Source: Sternotherus odoratus
Lineage: Eukaryota > Chordata > Testudines > Kinosternidae
Reading direction: 5' to 3'
NCBI GenBank assembly: GCA_032164245.1
Contig: JAVMKO010000003.1
Coordinates: forward strand, 141,411,259-141,475,258
Length of the DNA stretch: 64,000 nt
The notes beneath the pieces are model-generated. The model saw only the letters and a list, made by a program, of their open reading frames with translations, had not been told where the DNA came from and ran no database searches. A program made the position numbers and the translations under genes. Shown here piece after piece: positions 21,250 to 32,169 of this stretch. The first letter of the stretch is position 1. Each line of letters starts with the position of its first letter.

Positions 21250-22950
21250 CGTCGATAGGGAAACTGCCCGCTCCTCTGTGCAGCTCCCAGCACAACAGAG
21301 CCGTGTCTCGGGGGCCCTCCGGTTGCTACTGTAATAGGAAGAGAGCCGTGCCAGCACCAGACCTAGTTTACTGTCCGCGTGCGACAAGCCAAGCTGCCCT
21401 GCTCAGGCCGCCGGGTCCCTCAGGCGAGGTCACCATGCAACACGTGGTCGGTCCCTTGGCCAGCAATTTGCAGCCACAACGGGGCTTGCGGGGGCTCGTG
21501 GAACCCCAGGCGGCATCGGCTCCCGTGAGGGGGAGACAAGGGCTGCCCCGCCCGAAGGAAGGGACGAGGAGCGGGCACAGGGGTCGCGCAGGGCCCGGAC
21601 TGGAGGAGGCGGGGGTCACGGTCCCGCGGCCCAGGCATGGGAAGAGGGGGCGGCAGAGCTGCCGGGGTGGCAGTTCCCGGCGCTAGGGCTCAGCCGGGCC
21701 CACGCGCGCCCCTGTCCCCCCGCACGGAGCGTCTCCTGCGCGGGCCGCAGTGAGCCCGGGCACTCACCTGCCAGGAGCTCCCGCCAGCCCGGCGGCGCGG
21801 GGCGAGGGCCGGTGGGCGGGGGCTCCCCGCGGCAGCCGGAGGAGACGGGCGGAGAGAGGCTGGAGCCGCCGGGCCGAACTCAACAGCGCAGCCATTATCC
21901 TACACACGCAGCGGGCAGGAGGGGCACGTGACCGCTCGAGTCAACCACACGAGCCTGCGCAGAGGGGGATACAGGTCGCCCCGCCCCTCGGGCCAACCCA
22001 TCTCGCAAGGAGAAACCACTAACCGCAGGGGCGCGACGGTGTCACGCTCCCTATCATTGACCCCAAGGGTGTCGATTTTTTTCTCTGTTGGTGGAGCCGG
22101 CTTCCCCCCCCCTCCCAAGTGGTACAGCCCCAGCACGATCAGCGCGCGTTAGACCTTAACCCTGGGTTAGAACAGTCCGCTGGGCCGATCAGAAACAAGC
22201 CCGACGTTTTCCGAACCAAAGCCCAGCGGTGAAAGGAAGCAGAGACGCGGGGTGAGGAGGAGAAGAACGAGACGCAGAGGGAGAATGTGCCGCGCTGGGG
22301 GGACGGGCGCTGCCTCAGCCGCCACATTTGATTTCGGGACAGTTGGTGGTCGGCCCACAGCAGGACCAGGCCACAGCCTGAGTCGATCCCAGCGCGCCTG
22401 AGAGGAAGTCACGTGGCTGTAGCCTGATCCGCCAGCCCAGGGAAGGTTGCGGTCACGCCCATCAGCGCCGCGCTCTCGGCCCCGGCCCCGGCCCCGGCCC
22501 CGCTCCGCCAGGCCGGGCTGGGGGCGGAACTAGGAATGGCGGTAAGCGCTTGGCGGAGGGGAGGGCGGGGCGCGGACACCCCGCGGCGCACAGGCGCGTG
22601 CTGAGAAATCGCCCCACGTTGTCGGGCCAGGCTGGGCGCGCGCTGTGCGACTGTCACCGCCCCCCCCCCCCCCGCAGTGCTGCTCCCTAGGGGGCGGGTC
22701 TGGTGACAGGGTCCGTTCCCATGCCGACCAACCGGCGCAGGGAGAAGGCTGGGGACGCCGCACCTTCCCCCCCCCCCCCCCCACGCCGCTTTGGCCTGGT
22801 CTGGGGCGCGTCCACGGCGGAGTCGCTTTAGTCCAGGCCTGGCAGACCGCTGGGGAGGAGGCTCCTCTTCCTTTCACACCAGAGCCCCGTAGAAGGGCGA
22901 GGGGGAGATTAAAGGGCAGCAGGTGACGCTCTGTCCCACCCCCTCAAAAG
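21250..22950. promoter_or_regulatory. CpG-island promoter of LRPPRC (possibly bidirectional)
   Basis: Base composition changes abruptly here to GC-rich DNA dense in CpG, centred on the LRPPRC start codon. CACGTG E-box cores occur at 21,925-21,930 and 22,410-22,415, and a TGCGCA core (the kind found in NRF-1 sites) at 21,956-21,961. There is a GGCCCC-type run at about 22,478-22,502. No TATA box is apparent, as usual for housekeeping mitochondrial genes. On the plus strand, ATGGCG at 22,536-22,541 is followed directly by a GTAAGC splice donor, so a divergent transcript is possible, but no downstream coding exon was identified. Confidence 0.75.
21768..21895 (-). CDS. LRPPRC: LRPPRC first coding exon with mitochondrial targeting peptide
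   Basis: On the minus strand an ATG at 21,895 opens 42 codons beginning MAALLSSARRLQPLSARLLR, then AG and a perfect GTGAGTG donor (21,761-21,767). The peptide has seven Arg, no Asp or Glu, and alternating Leu/Arg, as expected of a cleavable mitochondrial targeting sequence; vertebrate LRPPRC also starts MAALL.SAR. The two leftover bases AG join the first base of exon 2 to make a Ser codon, so the frame is continuous. The start is chosen because this is the first ATG in the CpG island that leads into the donor. LRPPRC supports stability and translation of mitochondrial mRNAs, notably for cytochrome c oxidase. Confidence 0.92.
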
Positions 22951-23179
22951 TGGAGCTTTCCGAGCTTCAGTGGGGCTGGGACCCTGGCCCGGCGGCTCTT
23001 CTGCACCACATGGGGCGGATGGGATGGGGGTAGACCAAGGAAAGGGGGGGGAAGAGCCCCTGCCCCAGGTGAAGGAATCTGGGGAGCAGAGGGAAGGACC
23101 CTGCTCCACGGAGAGGAGAGAGAGTTTCTGTGAGCGGCGGGGGCTCCGTGCCCCCTTCCACTAGCTCCCCCTTGGCAGT

Positions 23180-23310
23180 ACCTGTAGCAGGGAGCGGGAG
23201 GTGCTGGTGGCCTCAGAGGCGCAGCCCCTGCAGTGCCTCAGGCACCTGGCGCAAGTGCTGGATGAGTGGAGCTGGCGCATCACATTGGCCGTGAGTCCTC
23301 CTGCTGCAGG
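23180..23310 (-). pseudogene. Last MROH-like remnant, frameshifted
   Basis: Minus-strand LTANVMRQLH and then, in another frame, LIQHLRQVPEALQGLRL. The order continues the exon at 24,246. A plus-strand open frame over the same bases (EVLVASEAQPLQCLRHLAQV) is treated as its antisense shadow. Confidence 0.5.
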
Positions 23311-24245
23311 GGAACCAGAACCTGTCAGAGACTCGGGAATCGGGGAATTAAGGGCACCTGGAACCAGCAGCATTTCCACCCAGCACCCGCCCTCCTCTGA
23401 GGGATGGATTCACCCTCCTGACCCCCAGAATCGAGTCTCGTTTTCCTTTCTAGTGATCTCCAGTGCCCATCCCTCTCTTGGTAGGGTCTGTTCCTGCCAC
23501 CTCCCCCTCAGTGCCCCTGACAGCTGTTCCACCTCCACTCCACAGCTCAGGTTCTCAGATCCTTTTCCTCCATCCCTACCCAGGTTGGGCAGGAGGGGTC
23601 TCTAGCTCGGGGGGCTAGGAGAGACTCTGGCAGCAGTGAAGTGGGATGGAGGGAGATTGAGACCTTTCCCCAAGTCATCCTAGACACTAACGCTGCAGTC
23701 GCAGGATGGCAGCCCTGGTGAATGGGGCAGAACAGCAGCCCCTGCTGACTGAATTCTCCTGTTCTCTCTAGAGCGGGTCCAGCCCTGCCAGCAACAGGAC
23801 AAGCTTTCCCCGCCGATGTGCCTCATTCTCCCTGGTCAGTCACTATCACAGTCAATCCTTGACCTCCCAGGCTTCCAGTGATGGGAGCAACTCTGAGCCA
23901 CTGGGAACGGGTGTGGCCCTGTGGAACAGGAGAGGCTCACAGGGAGCACTTAGGGGACTCTGCTGCCCTTCCTAAGAGTGATAGCACCGTGTCCTAAGAA
24001 CGTACGTCTGTCATGAGGTGATGCTTGTCATTAATTAGCCTTGCTAAAGAGCTGGGTTGGAGCTGCTCCGGGGACAAGCTGGCTCCCTCCTGCTCATGGA
24101 GGTGAATTCATCTCCCTTCCCAATAGCACCTGCTCTCACTCTCATTCTCCACTAGGCTCCTTGCTACTAGGCCAGCAAATGGCTGTAGGATGGGAATGAG
24201 GTCTGGGCCCAACCCCAATCTCTTGAGTCTAATGCAGCTGCTTAC

Positions 24246-24392
24246 CTTGTCTCCCATCAGCTGCTGGGCTTCCCCCAGGAGGGAGTAGGTGAGGGAGCAG
24301 CCCAGCCTGGCTGACAGAGTAGGGGTTCATGAATGGCCAGCACTGCCATCCGGAGGAAGAATCTTCTCTGCCAAGAAGAACTTTCCCAAGAC
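24246..24392 (-). pseudogene. MROH-like exon remnant with multiple frameshifts
   Basis: From acceptor TTTTAG to donor GTAAGC, the pieces LGKVLLGRE, then RRFFLRMAVLAIHEPLL, then VSQAGL and LTYSLLGEAQQLMGDK follow in order but in changing frames. At least two indels are implied. Confidence 0.65.
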
Positions 24393-24558
24393 CTAAAAGC
24401 AACAGGACATGAGGCATTAGCAGATTGCCCAGAGCCAGGCTCCAAATCCTGGGGCTAGAACAGTATCTCCATTTAGTAGCCCCAGGAGGCAGCCACTGCC
24501 AGGGACCCAGCCACCTCCACTTCCTGAGCTGTGTCATGCCCTGTCGGAGTGTCCTTAC

Positions 24559-24654
24559 CTCCCCCCACCCTGGCTGTGTTCCTGTAGCCCAGGAGCCTGC
24601 TGTCCTGGTGCCAGTCCCAACACCACAGGTTTTCGGCCTCATGGATGGTCAGAC
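24559..24654 (-). pseudogene. MROH-like exon remnant, intact reading
   Basis: A CCCAG acceptor and a GTAAGG donor enclose LTIHEAENLWCWDWHQDSRL, then LGYRNTARVGG. IHEAE.LW..DWHQDSRLLGY.NTARVG is a strong family block. Confidence 0.75.
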
Positions 24655-24890
24655 CTGGGAAAGAGACACACACACATTTGTCATTCTAGTTGCAGGGTTT
24701 GTGTTCTTCCAATCCCATTAGTGGCTACACAGTGGGCAGAGTCCTTGCTGCATGCCTGACCCAAGAGAATTGCATGGGGTAGTGTAGAACAGAGAAAGAG
24801 ATAGAGACATCCTCCAGCCGGGGTCAGTCAAAGAAATTGGCTGGGGTCCCAGCTGCACTCTTCTGTCAGGTGCCATTTCCCAGCTGGGTT

Positions 24891-25026
24891 CCTTGTGGTG
24901 CAGCAGCAGCTGGTAGAGCCGGTAAACCCCCTTCCTGGGCTGCCGGCTTATGTCCTTGGCTGGGTCACTGATGGACAGAGCCAGTTGTGCCACATGGTGA
25001 CCCACCCTGGGGAATTCTTCTGAGTT
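24891..25026 (-). pseudogene. MROH-like exon remnant with lost splice donor
   Basis: After a CATTAG acceptor, 45 codons read NSEEFPRVGHHVAQLALSIS, DPAKDISRQPRKGVYRLYQL, then LLHHK and one base G. The next exon begins with the two bases that would finish this Gly codon, so the true boundary is at 24,891. The bases after it on the minus strand are AACCCA instead of GT. The donor is therefore destroyed. Confidence 0.72.
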
Positions 25027-25461
25027 CTAATGGAAGGGAGAGGGAGAAGACTCCCATCAGCATTTTCCTGTCACCTCCAGTCCCCACCAGGCCAGGATTC
25101 TCCTTCCCCTCTGCAGGAGATGCTAGAGGATAGGTGCTAGAACTAGATGCTTAATTTCCTCTTCCCCCAAAGGAGCCTGGAGCACAGGGATTTGGGCAGG
25201 GTCTTCCATGAGGACTGGTTTCTCCAGCTGCTCCAGGATGACAGGAAGACATGAACCTGGAGCACAGTCCCCTTAAAAGCCCAGAGTCACCACCTAACCA
25301 GGACTAGAAGAACTTGACTCAAGCCAAACTCATTCTCTGCTCTAACTCCCTAACAGGAAAACTCCTAACCCACAGCCCCTGCAGCAGCAGATTGGAGACA
25401 TCCCATTGGAGACAGCCCACCTACACTGGGAGTTAGGAAACTGGGATCAGAGATCATTTAC

Positions 25462-25566
25462 ATCAAACTCAGAGAGGGTGATGGTGGATCTGAGCAGGGC
25501 CATGCTGCCCCTAATGGTCCTGGCTCTCTCCTGCAACACCCTGTACATGATCCAGTAGTTAATGTG
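25462..25566 (-). pseudogene. MROH-like exon remnant, intact reading
   Basis: 35 codons run from a CCACAG acceptor to a GTAAAT donor: HINYWIMYRVLQERARTIRG, then SMALLRSTITLSEFD. HINYW...RV.QERAR is characteristic of the family. Confidence 0.72.
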
Positions 25567-26276
25567 CTGTGGGGAAAGGAGACATCTCAGGATCAATGGG
25601 CGGGTGCATGTGTTGCGCTGATAAGACCCTCCCCATCCCCAGGGGTCTGAGACATTGTGTGTGGGGTGGAATATTTGATTCATTGATCGCAGAGCTTTAA
25701 AAGGGGATTGTTGCCCCCAGAATGATGCTTCTATCGTGCAGGTTACAACTTGTCATTGTCTCTCTAGATTGGGACAATGTTTGGCGTCATGGCTGATCCC
25801 ATCCTCCCTAAACTACTGATTCCTGAACAGCTCACCAGGAAGGAGACAGACCCCTCACCTCTCCTTGACTCTCAAGTCCTTGGTTGGGTGAAGGGACTGA
25901 GTGTGAGCACAATCCCCCCAGGAATCTCAGGGCCCGTCGGAGAGCAGGGCTGATTCTCTGAGGTCCTCCTGTTTCTCTAGGAAGGAGATTGTGATTCTTC
26001 TCTCAGGACCATCTTCTAGATGTCATAGGATGGGTTCAAACTCGCACTCCCCAAGCCAGCCAGGGGCCCTGTGGCTAGTGCTCAACAGAATCAGGCAGAG
26101 CTCTGGCTTGAAGTCCCAGCTCTGTCCTCCGTTCTTCAAGGAGGAAGGGCCTGACACTGCATTTGCGGACTACCCTGACCAAGGACAGCCCATTGCAGGC
26201 CCAGCTAGGAGGACAGACTGGAAAATGGATCTAAGAGTTAAGGTAAAATTGCCCCCATCCCTGTCATTGGGCTCAC

Positions 26277-26372
26277 CTCTAAGATGTAGTGGAGCCTGTC
26301 GGTGTCTGGGGACTCTAGCAGCAGATTCCCCAGCATGGCAACCAGGAAGTCTGGCAAAACCCTATACAGATC
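26277..26372 (-). pseudogene. MROH-like exon remnant, intact reading
   Basis: Exactly 32 codons run between a GTAG acceptor and a GTGAGC donor: DLYRVLPDFLVAMLGNLLLE, then SPDTDRLHYILE. The LP..L..LL.NLL.E.P...RLHY.LE pattern is an MROH HEAT-helix pair. Confidence 0.7.
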
Positions 26373-26583
26373 CTACAAAACAAGGGAGAACTGTGGGTCA
26401 GAGTTAGGGAAACTGGGGCTACACCTGACACAGGATGGGAAAAGGGGTCTCTATGAAGCACTGGCAAGACCCCCCAAACACATATCCTGGCCGCTCTCAT
26501 TTACATCCCACTGCAGGCAATTAGCAAGGATTCATGGCAGGATGATAGCTGGCTCTTCAATCCATGACTTTAGCATGATCTAC

Positions 26584-26671
26584 CTGGGTGGTATCCTTCT
26601 CTGTGCCCAGGGTGAGGACAGCATGAAGGAGGTGGGTCTCCTGCTCGGGCTCCAGGGTAGATGTCATGGTG
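26584..26671 (-). pseudogene. MROH-like exon remnant, intact reading
   Basis: A CCAG acceptor, one base finishing a split codon, then TMTSTLEPEQETHLLHAVLT, then LGTEKDTTQ and a GTAGAT donor. The 88 bases keep phase and the exon is open; it is typical of the helical repeats of this family. Confidence 0.65.
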
Positions 26672-27282
26672 CTGGCAAGAGAGAGGAGCCGGTATTAGAC
26701 TGTGCAGTGACACCAACACGGATGTGAAACTGCAGGGAAATAGGCAGAGGCTGGCGTGAATAGAAACTGAAGCACCAAGCCAGGGAATGACAAGACCAAG
26801 GTTTCCCAGACAGACAGTGGCAGGATGGAATAGCGCCTGTTCCCTGGACACTGCTGCTGCTGCTCCTGTATCGGATGTTGGGAGTGAGCCTCTCCCCAAA
26901 GCCATTGCAATGTTACTGGAGTGAAAAGAACAGCACAGCCAGGAGAGAGGAACCTTCCCACCACCTCTACCAGAGAAGCCACCCTTGGGAAGTGACCTGG
27001 GAGTGGGAGGAGCAGTGACTCACAGCCCTGGGCCTGAGCAGTACTGGGGCTAGGGGAACCGGGCAGGTGGTCTCGGTACCTGAGAATCCCCCCCACCTGC
27101 CTCACGCTTCTCCAATTCCTGCCCACTAGTGACCAATCTCAGAATTTCTCCCATCTCTTCACCCAAACCTTCAGTCCCAGCAACCCCTGCCCTCAGCTGC
27201 CATTCCCATCCATTGTCCCAGAGAGACGCCTGCTCCTCCCATGTCTCTGTCCTCCCTCCAGCTGCTGGGCACCATGTCTCAC

Positions 27283-27389
27283 CACAATCCTCTCCACCTT
27301 GTAGCAGTGCAGCTCCAGTGTGTCCTGCCCTCTGCTGTGCAGCGAGACATGTGGGGTAGGAACATGAGCTGCTGGACCTCATCCTGCAC
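27283..27389 (-). pseudogene. MROH-like exon remnant, frameshifted
   Basis: Between a GATAG acceptor and a GTGAGA donor, the start VQDEVQQLMFLP and the end QDTLELHCYKVERIV lie in different frames, so an indel is needed in between. Confidence 0.5.
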
Positions 27390-27477
27390 CTATCAAGAGT
27401 GGGGCTAGGGGGGAGAGAGCTAGTTAGCCAGGGACCTTCCTGCCCCTCCCACACAAGCTGCAGGACTAAGGCCTGAA

Positions 27478-27665
27478 TGGGGGATGGGATAGCTCAATGG
27501 TTTGAGCATTGGCTTGTTAAACCCAGGGTTGTGAGTTTAATCCTTGAGGGAGCCATTTAGGGATATGGGCCAAAAATCACTTGAATGATTTAATTGGGGA
27601 TTAGTCCTGCTTTGAGCAGAGGGTTGGACTAAATAATCGTCTGAAGTCCCTTCCAACCCTGATAG
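27478..27665 (+). repeat. tRNA-derived SINE (turtle Pol III type)
   Basis: AGCTCAATGGTTTGAGCATT and GTGAGTTTAATCC mark A and B boxes; the 3' tail runs GGTTGGACTAAATAATCG to CCTTCCAACCCTGATAG. It lies in a large intron of the MROH pseudogene. Confidence 0.85.
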
Positions 27666-28199
27666 CAGGGACCTGCCCATTGTCCAAATCACCCCTGACT
27701 CCTGCACAAGTGCCTGTTGGGGAGGGGAAGACCCCCAGCTGGGTGTAACAAACATCCCCATCTTGGGGGTCCCAAATCATGGAGGAGAAAGGTCCCCATT
27801 AGGGCTGGTGGATCATCAGGGGCAAGACTCTGCAGGGGGTCAGGGTGCTGGGATGTGTCAAGATAATCTTGGTTCTAGCACAGCTGGGGAACATTTGTAC
27901 TTTATCTTGTTCCTGGAGCTGTTCTCAGATGTTCTTGAGAGCAGTCACCTCTGTGTAACATTCACCCGTTCCTCCTCCTCATCCTTTGAGTCCCTGGAGC
28001 TCCCTGCTCCAAGGAGAGAAGGGCACAGGGTGATGTCTGCTGCCACTTGGGGAAAGGACAGGGGCATGCTGGGGCTATGTGCCCCCTTCCCAACTCTGGG
28101 ACCCAGGGTCAATAAGGCCCTACACTCCCCCATCTCAGTGATGCCTTCAGCCCCCAACTCCTTCAGGAGCTCATAGCCAAGAGACTGTGCACACACACG

Positions 28200-28252
28200 C
28201 ACTCTCTCTCTCTCTCTCTCTCTCTCTCCTTCCCCCTCCCCCCCCCCCCCCG
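28200..28252 (+). repeat. CT microsatellite and C run
   Basis: A (CT)n run of about 14 units is followed by a polypyrimidine and poly-C stretch. Confidence 0.9.
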
Positions 28253-28457
28253 GATGCCCTGGAAGGTGCCTTCTCTCCCCCTGCCCCCCAACTGGAGCAC
28301 CAAGGACCAAAGTGGCAGCATCAAGTGTCAGTGGGGTTCATGTGGCTCAGGCCAGACACCTGGACTGGGGACTCACCCCCATAGCACTGATTGAGGGACT
28401 GGGCCCATGGTGTTCACAGCCCCCTCAGCCCTCCCTGAGCCCAGCCTGGCTCCTCAC

Positions 28458-28948
28458 CTGAAACAAAGCAGCAGCGTCCATCTGCCTTGCTGCTGCCCAA
28501 GTCCCAGATGCTGCTTCTGTCCCATGGGGAGCAGGCCGAGCTGTTGGTGCTGGGACAGGGATCCTCTACCTCCTGCCCTGGGGAGGCTGGAAGGTCCTCA
28601 GTGACTGGGCAGAGCGATGCCTCCTGCTGGGAATTGGGGCTGGGATTCTGGGGCCAGTGCTTTCCACACAAGCCCCAGAGCCACTTTGGCTCCCCTCCTG
28701 GACTGGGTCCTGCCTGCCCAGCCGCATCCTGGGCCAGATCCATTTCAGCCTGGCCAGTGCCTCTCCCACCTTGCGCATGTGCCAGGAGCAGGTTTCCTCT
28801 ACCAGATTGTTGGGCACTTCCATCTCCTGGCCTGGCCGGAGCTCCTTCCCCACCCGCTTCGCTCCCAGGGAAGATGGCAGCTGCTTCCCTCAGGCTCTGA
28901 GACCACCTGCAGAGCCGCCTTCCTAAACATCCTCAGGAGCCTGGCCAT
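28458..28948 (-). pseudogene. MROH-like N-terminal exon, frameshifted
   Basis: An ATG at 28,948 starts MARLLRMFRKAALQVVSEPE, but this frame stops after CPTIW. The natural continuation (LRPGQEMEVPNN, then EETCSWHMRKVGEALARLKW) lies in a second frame, and the end (GQEVEDPCPSTNSSACS, then WDLGSSKADGRCCFVS) lies in a third, running into a GTGAGG donor. At least two indels are implied. The first frame is assigned from amino-acid character only, so the exon is less secure than those below. Confidence 0.5.
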
Positions 28949-28949
28949 C

Positions 28950-30120
28950 CTGGAACCGAACGGAGCAGGCAAATCTGGGGTCAAGCAGCCTCTCACTAAC
29001 CAGCCTTTTTCGTCCCTCCCGATCCCTGCCCCAGCCAAAGCAGCTTCTTCTCCTCCCACATGGGTGCAGGGAGTGCAGTCTACACACACTGGCAGTTCAT
29101 TGCATGATCTGCTCCCAACGTTCCCCCTGGTCATCCCAGGTGCTGCAATACCCGGGGAGTGTCCTTGTAGCAGGTGCTGGTGCAGAAGGGGCCTGACTCT
29201 GTGGCTAGAAGGAGCCAACTCAGCTGGTAAGCCTTGTATATAGCTGGACACTGGTGGTGGGACAGTGCTGTAAATAAAGACATGAGTGCTGCACATTTAA
29301 AGCCTCTCTGAGCTTTATTGGGACGCCCAGGAGGTGGGGCAGCAGGAAGACCCTGTTACATTCCTCCTTTTCGATCACTGGGGTCAGGCATAAACACCAT
29401 TGGTCACTTTGGACACACACACCAAGCTCAGGGCCCCCTTGTTTCTCATTGATTTTCATGGTCACCAGCTCCATTGATGGGACCCCTCCAAACACACTGG
29501 AGATGGCTCTAGAGAAGCCCCTCCCCAGTCAGAGTGAGGGGCTGCTGTGGGCAGTTCGCAAATCCAATCTCCTTTGGGAGAGATTCTTTCCCCCTCTTTC
29601 TGCCTCTCCTCAGACAGACAGGGGACTCAAATCACTTGCTCTAAGTGATGGAGCAATGGATGGCAGATGTTCAGGGTCACCTGCTGTCCCTCCTCCTCAC
29701 TCTCCAGGCTGGAGAGGGTGGTGACCTGAGGAGTTACCCTGCCCAGCCAGGGTGATGACACTGGGTGATCGACTGGCTGTAAAAAGAAGAATCTGTCTTA
29801 TTGCCAAGGGATGGAGAAACTCAGCCAGCAGCAGGGGTACAGAACACTGCCCTAGTGTGGGGGTGACTGTGCCTCCCAGCTCCTGACATCCTGGCACTTT
29901 ACACATCTTCCTGGAGCCTCCCAACCCTCCTGGACTGTAGGAACTGTGACCCAACCCTACTGATGAGAAACAGGCCTGGAGAGGGGACCCTGGCTCAGGG
30001 TCATACCAAGTGTCAGATCCATGAATGGGACCCATCAGTCCTTATTTCCAGCCCCTTTCACTCCCTCCCACAGCAATTATAACCAGGCCCTCATGTCCGG
30101 TCCCCCTGCCTTTTTGAGAG
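28950..30120. other. Intergenic, no gene recognised
   Basis: Unique-looking sequence. A polyadenylation-type AATAAAG and its near inverse TTTATT occur around 29,270-29,320. Long frames here, such as plus-strand 28,617-29,243, overlap the antisense of the MROH N-terminal exon and show no family motif. Confidence 0.4.
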
Positions 30121-30129
30121 GGACTATGC

Positions 30130-30270
30130 TCTGCTGTAGTGACTGGACCAGAAGATTGGGAGTCAGGACTCCTGCTTCCATTGCTGGTTTTCCTATTGAC
30201 CTGTGGGACTTTGGGCAAGTTGTTCCCCCACCCTGCCCTCTGGCTCTGTCCCCAGCAGTCAAATGGGGAT
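30130..30270 (+). repeat. MIR/CORE-SINE-like fragment
   Basis: ATTGGGAGTCAGGACTCCTG, GACCTGTGGGACTTTGGGCA and CAGTCAAATGGGGATTTAAT follow the order of a MIR element. Confidence 0.6.
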
Positions 30271-30522
30271 TTAATACTTTCCCACTATTGGAAAGTGCTG
30301 GGAGAATCCCCCAGCAAAAGCTGCTCTGACAGTGCTAAGCAGCATCTGACCATTAAAGGTCGGACTGCCAAGGAGAAGGAGTGTTTGGCTCTGGGGTTTC
30401 ACTTCAGCCCTCTCTATAGAGGGGGGCCCAGCCAGAGGGTTTGGTTCAAGAACACCAATTCTCAAATTTGTTAAGGGCGTTTTGAATTCCAAACCTGTGC
30501 TCCAAAGTGTTTGGTCAAGAAT

Positions 30523-30650
30523 CAGAGAGGTAGCCGTGTTAGTCTGGAATAGCAGAAGTAACAAAAAGTCCTGTGGCACCTTAAAGACTAACTAAAGTAT
30601 TGAAGCATAAGCTTTCATGGGCTAATACCCACTTCGTCGGATGCAAGTTT
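30523..30650 (-). mobile_element. Penelope terminal-repeat fragment, reversed
   Basis: GGTAGCCGTGTTAGTCTGGA, GTGGCACCTTAAAGACTAAC and GGGCTAATACCCACTTCGTC are the complement of the family's 3' end. No coding part remains. Confidence 0.7.
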
Positions 30651-31300
30651 TAGAAGCATACTCTCCACTCTGTTTTCCAAATCATTAATGAAAATATTGA
30701 ATAGTACCAGATCCTGAATGGAACCCTGCTGAGCTGACTAGGACAGCCAATTGTGGAAAAGGACGTTTGGAGAATGGGCTTTCAACTAGCTATGCACCCA
30801 CATTATGCTAATTGCATCTAGACCACATTTCCCTAGTTTACTTGTGAGAATGTCCTATGGGAAGCCCGATTAACACCAAGATAGATCACATCTGCTGTTT
30901 ATCCATCTCCACTAGGCCCATAACCCTGTCAAAGAAGGAAATAGGATTGGTTTTGGAATGATTTGTTCTTGACAAATCCATTGCTCACTAGTTTTAAGAA
31001 CCAAATTATCCAGCCAGTGCTGACAAACTGATTGTTTAATAATGTTTTACAGTATCTTCCCAGATATGGAAGTGAGACTGGCTAATCTGTAAGTCCCAGG
31101 GTTATCTTTGTTCCCCTTTTAAAGATAGGTACTGTCTTGTTAATGGGTGGGAAGATGTTCTTTTCCAGGGATCTCAACAGAGACCTGGGACACAGCACCT
31201 GGTTTGTTAAGGCCACAAAAATGGAGGCAGTAACATCTTCTCTCCTGGCAAAGAATCTCAAGTACCTAAAAGAGTGGGACTTACATCCCTGATTGGGCTT
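30651..31300. repeat. Possible old CR1/L3-type fragment
   Basis: TCATTAATGAAAATATTGAA and ACCAGATCCTGAATGG resemble a repeat common in reptile and bird genomes. The exact family is uncertain. Confidence 0.3.
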
Positions 31301-31479
31301 TGAAAAAGACAATTGTTAAAATTTGGCCCCCACCATTTCTTGTTTCCACAGACTAGACATTTTTGCAAATTCCTTGGTGCTCAATACTGTGAAACTCCCC
31401 TTTCTTCTTCACATAGGATTTTAATGTCCCTTATCTCACTCAGGCTCACAGCTAACCAGAGTTCAAGAATTGTCCCGGT

Positions 31480-31615
31480 TCTGACTGGACAGATGGGGAG
31501 CCTGAGGTACAGAGAAGGGGAGTGACCTACCCAAGGGCCTACACAGCAAGGTGGTGGCAGAGCCAGAAAGAGAAGCCACCAGTCCTGAGTTCTGTTCTAA
31601 CAGACAACAAGCCCC
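31480..31615 (+). repeat. MIR-like SINE 3' half
   Basis: GGACAGATGGGGAGCCTGAG, then GTACAGAGAAGGGGAGTGAC and GGTGGCAGAGCCAG are in MIR order. Confidence 0.7.
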
Positions 31616-32019
31616 TTGCAGGGGTATAACCCAGAAATGGAGAAGGCAAGGATATTGCACTGAAACTGTTTCTGTCAGAAAATCCCATTCAGATTAAACC
31701 AGTTTGTTTCTTGAAATCATAACAAGTGGGATAAAAATTCTTTTCAAAAGTATTTTGTTGCAAAACAAAAGCATCTCCTGTTTTCATCGTGTGTTGAATT
31801 GTCTCATCGCACACAAACAGAACACACTTAGATCTCAAAAATTAGATAAGGTGCTTCAGTCTGAGCTAAGTAGTTGCTGCTCTTAACAATTTCAAAATAA
31901 TGAAATACAAATACAATAGAATATTCCAGCTACTCTATTATATCATAATCTGATCTAACACCTCATTTTATACACTGCTTTAAGTGACAATCTCCAATGG
32001 ATCCCCATTGGAGAGGTAC

Positions 32020-32165
32020 CCACCGTGAGGTAAGTAGGAGCAGATTGTTATCCCTACTTGAAAGAGGGAGAAGCTAAGACTGAGAAAGGAGAATTGACTT
32101 GACTTAGGTCACACAGCCGGTCAGTGGCAGAGTTGGGAATAGGACACAAGACCCCTGACTTTCAA
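32020..32165 (+). repeat. MIR-like SINE 3' half
   Basis: TTAGGTCACACAGCCGGTCA, then GTGGCAGAGTTGGGAATAGG and CCTGACTTTCA match the MIR core and tail order. Confidence 0.7.
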
Positions 32166-32169
32166 ACTC

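Larger units (their letters stand above)
23180..28948 (-). pseudogene. Broken maestro heat-like repeat (MROH) gene copy
   Basis: At least seven minus-strand exon remnants, in the right order, carry MROH-family peptides, for example LYRVLPDFLVAMLGNLL, HINYWIMYRVLQERAR, VGHHVAQLALSISDPAKDIS and WDWHQDSRLLGYRNTARV. The introns are retained, so this is a duplicated, not processed, copy. Lesions are spread along it: frame changes in the N-terminal exon, in the 27.3-kb exon, in the 24.3-kb exon and in the last remnant, plus a splice donor reading GAACCC where GT is needed (24,885-24,891). It stops about 1.3 kb upstream of the LRPPRC start, and the 3' part of the gene is absent. MROH proteins are HEAT-repeat solenoids of poorly known role. 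Sequencing error cannot explain all lesions. Confidence 0.7.

Noticed and set aside
23201..23605. Plus-strand frame EVLVASEAQPLQCLRHLAQV with good-looking splice sites
   Set aside because: The minus strand of the same bases reads RQVPEALQGLRL in MROH order, which fits the neighbouring exons; the plus reading does not join in frame to ATGGCG at 22,536.
28617..29243. 208-residue plus-strand open frame
   Set aside because: It overlaps the antisense of the MROH N-terminal remnant, is low in complexity, and has no recognisable domain.
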